Source: Actinoplanes regularis (lineage in GTDB: Bacteria; Actinomycetota; Actinomycetes; Mycobacteriales; Micromonosporaceae). Taken from it: a stretch of DNA of 64,000 nucleotides. The notes below the pieces were generated by a model. That model ran no database searches and had not been told where the DNA came from. It saw only the letters and a list, made by a program, of their open reading frames with translations. Where the stretch lies: the NCBI RefSeq assembly GCF_900188005.1, contig NZ_FZNR01000002.1:124001-188000 (forward strand), written 5' to 3'. The translations under genes and the position numbers were made by a program. Of this stretch, positions 59,042 to 64,000 are shown piece by piece. How positions within the stretch are numbered: position 1 is the stretch's first letter; each line of letters starts with the position of its first letter.

Positions 59042-59860
59042 TCACCCCTTCAGGCCGGTGGTCGCGACGCCCTCGACGAAGTACCGCTGGCCGAGCAGGA
59101 AGATCACCACGATCGGCAGCACCGAGAGCACCGAGCCGGTCATAATCAGGGCGTACTCGGCGCTGTACTGGCTGATGAACGTGCGCAGGCCCAGCTGGAT
59201 CGTCCACAGGTCGCTGGAGCGCAGGTAGAGCAGCGGGCCGAGGAAGTCGTTCCAGGTGTTGACCAGGGTGATCAGGGCGAGGCTGGCCAGCGCCGGGGTG
59301 GAGAGCGGCAGCATGATCCGGCGGTAGATGCCGTACTCGCTCATCCCGTCGATCCGGGCCGCGTCGAGCAGTTCGTCCGGGATGGACTCGTAGAACTGCT
59401 TCATCAGGAAGACGCCGAGCGCGCCGAACGCTTGGATCGCGATGATCGACCAGCGCGTGTCCGACAGGTGCATCTTCGACAGCAGTACGAACTGCGGGAT
59501 CATGTACGACTGCCAGGGCACCGCGAGCGTCCCGATGTAGGCGAGGAAGAGCAGGTCCCGCCCCGGAAAACGGACCTTGGCGAAGCCGTACGCGGCGAAG
59601 CTGCCGGTGAGCACCTGCAGCAGGGTGACCACCACCGACAGCAGCACGGTGTTGCCGAGCCACCGGGTCATGTCGGAGCGGGTCCAGATGTCCAGGTAGT
59701 TGTGCCACTGCGGGCTCTCCGGCCACCACTTCACCGGCACGGTGAAGACCTCGTTGTTCGTCTTCAGCGACGAGACGACCATCCAGTAGAACGGCAGCAG
59801 CACGGCCACCGACGCGACGACCAGCGCCAGGTAGCCGAGCAGGCGCGTGACCCGGCTCAT
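59042..59860 (-). CDS. CUT1 ABC transporter permease (MalG-like)
   Basis: A 272-residue inner-membrane permease with six helices (first: LGYLALVVASVAVLLPFYWMVV). The EAA loop that contacts the ATPase is DAARIDGMSEYGIYRRIMLP. Together with the MalF-like protein it forms the channel for the oligosaccharide carried by the binding protein of this operon. ATG 59860 is one base after the end of the upstream permease gene. No ATPase gene occurs in the operon. Confidence 0.92.
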   Translation of the reverse strand: MSRVTRLLGYLALVVASVAVLLPFYWMVVSSLKTNNEVFTVPVKWWPESPQWHNYLDIWTRSDMTRWLGNTVLLSVVVTLLQVLTGSFAAYGFAKVRFPGRDLLFLAYIGTLAVPWQSYMIPQFVLLSKMHLSDTRWSIIAIQAFGALGVFLMKQFYESIPDELLDAARIDGMSEYGIYRRIMLPLSTPALASLALITLVNTWNDFLGPLLYLRSSDLWTIQLGLRTFISQYSAEYALIMTGSVLSVLPIVVIFLLGQRYFVEGVATTGLKG

Positions 59861-59861
59861 C

Positions 59862-60749
59862 TCACGCCTCCCTTCGGCGGTTCACCACGAACTGCACGAC
59901 GGTCACCAGGAAGCAGAGCAGGAAGAGCACCACGGACACCGCGGAGGCGTAGCCGAACTGGTTCTCCTCGAAGCCCTTGCGGTAGATGTACTGGGCCAGC
60001 ACCAGGGTGGACTGGCCCGGACCGCCGTTGGTCATCACCAGGATCAGGTCCAGGATCTTGAAGCTGTTGACCGTCAGCATCACGACGACGAAGAACGTGG
60101 TCGGGCGCAGGCAGGGCAGGGTGACCGCCCACAGCCGCTGCCACGCGTTCGCGCCGTCGACCCGGGCCGCCTCGTAGAGCTCGCCGGGCACGGTCTGCAG
60201 CCCGGCCAGGAAGATCAGCATGAAGTAGCCCATCTCCCGCCAGGTGCCGACCAGGATCACCGCCGGCATGGACCAGTCCGCGGAGGTGGTCCAGCCCGGT
60301 GGATGGTCCACGCCGACCGCCCGCAGCACCGCGTTGATCGGGCCGTACCCGGGGCTGAACAGCATGTTCCAGACCTGGGCGACGGCGACGATCGAGGCGA
60401 TGTACGGAAAGAACGCCACGGTGCGGAAGAACGCCACGGCCCGCAGCCGCTTGTTCAGCAGCAGGGCCAGCCCCAGCGAGACCACCAGGGTGAGCGGGAT
60501 GTGGAAGACCGTGTAGTAGAGGGTGTTCTGCACGGCGGCCCAGAAGCCGGCGTCGTGCATCAGCTGCCGGGCATTGTCCAGCCCGGTCCACTCGGCGCCG
60601 CCGAAGATGTCCCAGGTGGTGAACGCGTAGTAGAAGAGCAGCGCCACCGGGACCATCGTGAGCAGCGCGAAGCCGAGGAGGTTCGGCAGCAGGAAACTCC
60701 AGCCGAGCAGCGTGTTCCTGGTCCGGCGACCGGCCGGCGTCGTCGTCAT
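59862..60749 (-). CDS. CUT1 ABC transporter permease (MalF-like)
   Basis: A 295-residue permease. Start at ATG 60749 (GGGAG six bases upstream) is preferred over GTG 60755. Six helices; LGWSFLLPNLLGFALLTMVP is the first. The EAA loop is EAARVDGANAWQRLWAVTLP. It lies 58 bases after the binding-protein gene, with a strong hairpin in between that would lower its expression relative to the binding protein. Sugar: probably an unsaturated di- or trisaccharide, judged from the rest of the operon. Confidence 0.92.
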   Translation of the reverse strand: MTTTPAGRRTRNTLLGWSFLLPNLLGFALLTMVPVALLFYYAFTTWDIFGGAEWTGLDNARQLMHDAGFWAAVQNTLYYTVFHIPLTLVVSLGLALLLNKRLRAVAFFRTVAFFPYIASIVAVAQVWNMLFSPGYGPINAVLRAVGVDHPPGWTTSADWSMPAVILVGTWREMGYFMLIFLAGLQTVPGELYEAARVDGANAWQRLWAVTLPCLRPTTFFVVVMLTVNSFKILDLILVMTNGGPGQSTLVLAQYIYRKGFEENQFGYASAVSVVLFLLCFLVTVVQFVVNRRREA

Positions 60750-60769
60750 GGGCACTCCCGCGAAGAGGG

Positions 60770-60802
60770 GCGGGCCCGGCGTGGACGGAACGCCGGGCCC
60801 GC
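60770..60802 (-). terminator. 13-bp hairpin between binding-protein and permease genes
   Basis: Arms 60770-60782 and 60790-60802 are perfectly complementary (GCGGGCCCGGCGT and its complement) with a seven-base loop. It lies five bases past the binding-protein stop. No T run; probably a partial terminator or an RNA-stabilising stem, as in other operons where the binding protein is made in excess. Confidence 0.8.
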
Positions 60803-60807
60803 GCCGG

Positions 60808-62109
60808 TCACTTGTTCAGGACCTCGTTCTTGGCCCGGTCCTGCGCCTCGGTGATCGCGGTGTCGATGTCCTTGGTGCCGGACAGCACCGCGGTGTGCAG
60901 GTCGTTGAGGATGTTCTGCAGCGGGGCGGTGTACTTGCCGACCGGGTTCTCCGGCTTGGTGTCGTGCTTGGTGAACGCGAACTTGGAGACCTCGTCGGTG
61001 GGCACTCCCGGGACGGCGAAGATCGCGTCGGCCGCGGCGTCGGTGTTCGCCGGGGTGATACCGATGCCGGCGAGCGCCTTCGCGGCGTCCGCGCTCGCCA
61101 CGTACGCGAGGAACTTCTTCGCGGTGTCGACCTTGTCCTTACTGATCTTTGGGTTGATCCCCATGCCGGTCGGGTCACCGAAGGTGACCGGCGTGGCGGA
61201 GGTCCCGGTGGTGGACTTGTCCGCCTGCGGTGCCGGGGCGATGCCCCACTCGAACTTGTCGGCGTCGCCGCTCTTCTGCTGGCTGAGCAGGGTGGCGATG
61301 TACCAGGTGCCCATCGTCATCATGGCGGCCTGCTGCTTACCGAACTGCGCCTGGTAGGTCAGGCTGTTGGTGGTCGCGTCGCCGAGCTGGACCTGCGCGC
61401 CGGCCTTCTGCAGGTCGACCGCCCGGGTGTAGTACGGCTTCAGGTAACCGAAGTTGCCGCTGTTCAGGTCCGCGCCCGGGGACTGCGCGAGGGCGAATCC
61501 CTGCAGCGTCGACTGCCAGGTGTGCTGGTAGATGCCGAGCGCCTTGGACCCGGCCGTCTTCAGCCCGGCGGTCAGCTTCTTGCCGGCGGCGGCGTAGTCG
61601 TCCCAGGTCCACGACGCGTCCGGGTATTTCACCTTGGCCTGGTCGAAGAGCGCCTTGTTGTAGTAGATGACCCAGGAGTCCTGCCGGTAGGGGACGGCGA
61701 ACGTCTTGCCGTCGACCTGGTAGAACGGCAGTCCGTTGGCGGTCGAGCCGAGCCCGGACGCGACGTCCGAGACGTCGAGCAGCTGCTTGCCGTTCTGATA
61801 GGTGTAGAAGTTCTTCAAGGTCTTCTGCACGTAGACGTCCGGGGCCTTGCCGGCGGCCAGGTCCGCGATCATCTGGGTGTCGTAGTTCTTCGGGTCGTAC
61901 TCCTTGAGCTCGACCGTGATGTCCGGGTTCGCGGTGTGGAATCCGTCGGCGAGCACCTTGAACTCGGGCGTGGTGGCGAGGCTCCAGCCCGCGAGGGTCA
62001 GCGTGTTCTTTCCGTCGCCGCCGGACTCGCCGTCCCCGGAGGAGCATCCGGTGAGTGCGAGCGAGAGCGCCGTGACGGCGCCGAGGACGGCGAATGTTCT
62101 GCGTTTCAT
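60808..62109 (-). CDS. Sugar ABC transporter substrate-binding lipoprotein
   Basis: A 433-residue extracellular binding protein with signal peptide and lipobox (LSLALTGC) at the N-terminus. Family 1 (CUT1) features: TLTLAGWSLATTPEFKVLAD, the PDITVELKEYDPKNYDTQM segment, KAPDVYVQK, a YYNKALFDQAKVKYPDASWTW-type block (split here by the hinge), and MMTMGTWYIATLL. Captures an oligosaccharide outside the membrane and delivers it to the two permeases. ATG preceded by AGGAGAAGG; 10 bases after the DUF2264 gene. Confidence 0.92.
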   Translation of the reverse strand: MKRRTFAVLGAVTALSLALTGCSSGDGESGGDGKNTLTLAGWSLATTPEFKVLADGFHTANPDITVELKEYDPKNYDTQMIADLAAGKAPDVYVQKTLKNFYTYQNGKQLLDVSDVASGLGSTANGLPFYQVDGKTFAVPYRQDSWVIYYNKALFDQAKVKYPDASWTWDDYAAAGKKLTAGLKTAGSKALGIYQHTWQSTLQGFALAQSPGADLNSGNFGYLKPYYTRAVDLQKAGAQVQLGDATTNSLTYQAQFGKQQAAMMTMGTWYIATLLSQQKSGDADKFEWGIAPAPQADKSTTGTSATPVTFGDPTGMGINPKISKDKVDTAKKFLAYVASADAAKALAGIGITPANTDAAADAIFAVPGVPTDEVSKFAFTKHDTKPENPVGKYTAPLQNILNDLHTAVLSGTKDIDTAITEAQDRAKNEVLNK

Positions 62110-62119
62110 CCCTTCTCCT

Positions 62120-64000
62120 TCAGGGTTGAGATGGCACGGTGAGGTGGTGGCGGGTGGTGACGCCGTCCGGCCAGGTCACCCGCACGTCCTCGTCGAGCTC
62201 GACGTGGCAGTGCGGATTCGCCGGCGGTTCGGCGGAGAGGGTGACGAGTGTCGCGGTCCAGGCCCCGACCTGGACCTGGTGGTCGATCCACGGCACCCGG
62301 ACCGGGTTCTCCAGCGGGCCCGCGTCGTCGTGCGTGGCGAATCCGGACTCGCTCGCGGACGGCAGGATCGCGGTGAGCCGGGAGAGCGGGCCGGGCCAGC
62401 CGCCGATCCGCAGCCGGGCCACGTCGGGGACGGCCTCGTCGACCCGCGCGAGCCGTACCTCGAAAGGGCCCCGGACCAGCGAGACGACCGTGATCCGGCC
62501 GGCCGGCCGAACCGTTCCGGCCCGTCCTTCGCCGTGGTCCGGGCCGCTGTCGTCGGCGCGGACCCAGTGCACCGGCCCGGCGGAGCCGGCGAGCCCGACA
62601 GACCCTTCCGCCCGTACGAACAGGGTGCGCATGCCGGTCCGATGGGTCGTGTTCCCGGCCCCGTCGACGAGGACGACCGACTGGTCCACCGGCGCCGTCC
62701 AGCCCGGCTCGTCGAGCACCGGCGCGGTCGCCGTCGAGTAGCCGAGGCGCGCGTAGAGCGGCGAGTCCGCCCGTGCCCGTCCCTCGAACCCGTGATCGGT
62801 CCCGTGGTTGATCACCCGGACGATCCCGTCGGCGCGGGTGCCGGAGATCAGCCAGCCCGGTGCGGGCACCGCCCGCAGCACGTCCCCGCGCTCGATCGGC
62901 AGCGGCTCGGCCGGGGCGGTCCACACCGGATGCTCCGCGGGCAGCGCGATCCCGAGCAACCCCTTGCTCGCCCAGTACGGCGAACCGGGCCCGGAGTACG
63001 ACTGCGCGAGCCGCGGCCACGGCCCGTGCCACCCGACGCTGAGCAGGCCGGCGGCGTCCGGCGCCCCACGCTCCACGAAGTGCCGCACGACGCGGTCGGC
63101 CGCGTGCCGTAGCTGTCCCACCGGCGTCGACGGGACCTCGGCCAGCACGCCGGCCCAGAACGGCGCGGCCGCCGCGAACCGGTAGATCAGGCTGCGCCCC
63201 TGCAGCAGCGGCGAGCCGTCCCCGCCCACCAGGGCGAGCGCGTCCAGCAGATAGCGGTCGAGATCGTCGGTGTACCGCTCGAGACGGCCGGCCGCGAGCT
63301 CCGCCGCGCCGGACATCCGGGCCCAGAGGAACGGGTAGAGCTGCAGGGCCCAGCCGCTGTAGTGGTCGAAGGCCCGGCTCGGCCCGTCGGCGAGCCAGCC
63401 GCCGGCGCGCCGGAACGAGTCGTGCGCGGCCAGGTCGGCCTCGATCTCCGCGGCCGACCACGGTCCGCCGACCGAGCGCAGGAACGTCTGCACGACCAGG
63501 CGGAACCAGACCCAGTTGATCCGCGGGTAGGTGTCGTCGCCGACGACCGGCGACAGGTAGTCGACGATTCGTTCCCGGACCCGCGGGTCGAGGTGGTCCC
63601 AGAGCCAGGGGCGGGTCAGGTCCAGGATCAGGGCGATGCTGGCCGCCTCGACCTTGGCCTGGGAGTGCTCGGTCAGCCGGGTCCAGCGCTCGGGCGAGGA
63701 CGGGTCGGTGCCGGTGGCCAGGCCGGTGGCGTACCGGTCGATCAGCTCGTCGACGCCGGTGCCCCGGGCGCCGGCGATCCGGAAACCGGCCAGCAGGAAC
63801 GTCCGCGCGAAGCCCTCCAGGCCGTCCACGTCGTGTCCGTATCCGCCCTCGGCGCCGGGCAGGTCGATCCGGGCGTGGCCGGGCGAGGCGTGCCGGTGGG
63901 TGGCGGCGAGCATCCGGTCGGCGAGACGCAGCCAGTCGTCGCGCAGCCAGTCCGGCCGCGGCCGACCGTTGTCGATGAACGTTCTCCGGTCCTCGGACAC
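62120..64000 (-). CDS. DUF2264 protein, start at or beyond the window edge
   Basis: At least 626 residues; the frame is open to the window end. GTG at 64000-63998 (MSEDRRTFIDNGRP) may be the true start, but this cannot be shown. DUF2264 proteins have an N-terminal (alpha/alpha)6-type barrel related to heparinase/alginate-lyase folds (AEGGYGHDVDGLEGFARTFL, HYSGWALQLYPFLWARM, YSGPGSPYWASKGLLGIALP) and a C-terminal beta domain (PCHVELDEDVRVTWPDG-like ending). No signal peptide is seen, so it probably works inside the cell. As first visible gene of the uronate operon it may be a glycosidase or lyase that prepares substrate for GH88. Function of the family is not established to my knowledge. Confidence 0.78.
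   Translation of the reverse strand: MSEDRRTFIDNGRPRPDWLRDDWLRLADRMLAATHRHASPGHARIDLPGAEGGYGHDVDGLEGFARTFLLAGFRIAGARGTGVDELIDRYATGLATGTDPSSPERWTRLTEHSQAKVEAASIALILDLTRPWLWDHLDPRVRERIVDYLSPVVGDDTYPRINWVWFRLVVQTFLRSVGGPWSAAEIEADLAAHDSFRRAGGWLADGPSRAFDHYSGWALQLYPFLWARMSGAAELAAGRLERYTDDLDRYLLDALALVGGDGSPLLQGRSLIYRFAAAAPFWAGVLAEVPSTPVGQLRHAADRVVRHFVERGAPDAAGLLSVGWHGPWPRLAQSYSGPGSPYWASKGLLGIALPAEHPVWTAPAEPLPIERGDVLRAVPAPGWLISGTRADGIVRVINHGTDHGFEGRARADSPLYARLGYSTATAPVLDEPGWTAPVDQSVVLVDGAGNTTHRTGMRTLFVRAEGSVGLAGSAGPVHWVRADDSGPDHGEGRAGTVRPAGRITVVSLVRGPFEVRLARVDEAVPDVARLRIGGWPGPLSRLTAILPSASESGFATHDDAGPLENPVRVPWIDHQVQVGAWTATLVTLSAEPPANPHCHVELDEDVRVTWPDGVTTRHHLTVPSQP

Overview
The window is high-GC DNA (roughly 70% G+C) with dense gene packing, many ATGA/GTGA start-stop overlaps, frequent GTG starts and large families of ECF sigma factors, FCD-GntR and PadR regulators and CUT1 sugar transporters. 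This fits a filamentous actinomycete; gene content resembles Micromonosporaceae (Actinoplanes-like), but that placement is inference. No rRNA, tRNA, CRISPR array, insertion sequence or phage gene was seen.

0-1.1 kb: the 3' end of a fused-type acyl-CoA carboxylase (carboxyltransferase domain), closed by a 15-bp perfect terminator hairpin. 1.2-19 kb: one tightly overlapping operon of six genes: a small DUF4132 protein, two giant (about 1,560 aa) paralogues, a YehL-type MoxR AAA+ ATPase, a DUF5682 protein fused to a C-terminal VWA domain, and a SWIM zinc-finger protein riddled with tandem repeats. This is the actinobacterial form of the uncharacterised E. coli yehI-yehL-yehM-yehP-yehQ set and is the most interesting system in the window. 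The genes and flanks from 15 to 22 kb hold six separate minisatellites.

19-24 kb: an acyl-CoA dehydrogenase divergent from an aldehyde dehydrogenase, then a GntR/FCD regulator divergent from an MpaB-type (DUF2236) protein. 24-34 kb: an ECF sigma factor with a membrane-anchored partner, three glycosyltransferases, a MASE1-PAS histidine kinase, and a second sigma factor (SigE type) with two tandem paralogous exported proteins. 34-42.3 kb: fatty-acid catabolism: acyl-CoA synthetase, thiolase (FadA type), FadB-type fusion enzyme, a large acyl-CoA dehydrogenase co-transcribed with a PadR repressor that has a perfect operator, and a DUF6308-like protein. 42.3-51.4 kb: a lone molybdopterin oxidoreductase, a three-gene set with a WXG100/EspC-like protein and an amidase-domain protein, a VanY-like peptidase, and two tandem paralogous sensor proteins (one complete histidine kinase, one lacking the ATPase domain) facing a LuxR-type response regulator. 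51.5-55.8 kb: a phospholipase D-like protein, an M23 lipoprotein, a membrane GGDEF diguanylate cyclase and a GNAT acetyltransferase.

55.8-64 kb: one minus-strand operon for unsaturated-uronate oligosaccharides: DUF2264 protein, solute-binding lipoprotein, two CUT1 permeases, DUF624 membrane protein, GH88 unsaturated glucuronyl hydrolase, an IolB-family isomerase and a KduD-type dehydrogenase. The set imports oligosaccharides ending in a 4,5-unsaturated uronate, releases the uronate, and isomerises and reduces it towards 2-keto-3-deoxygluconate. No transport ATPase is encoded, so a shared MsiK-like ATPase is probably used.
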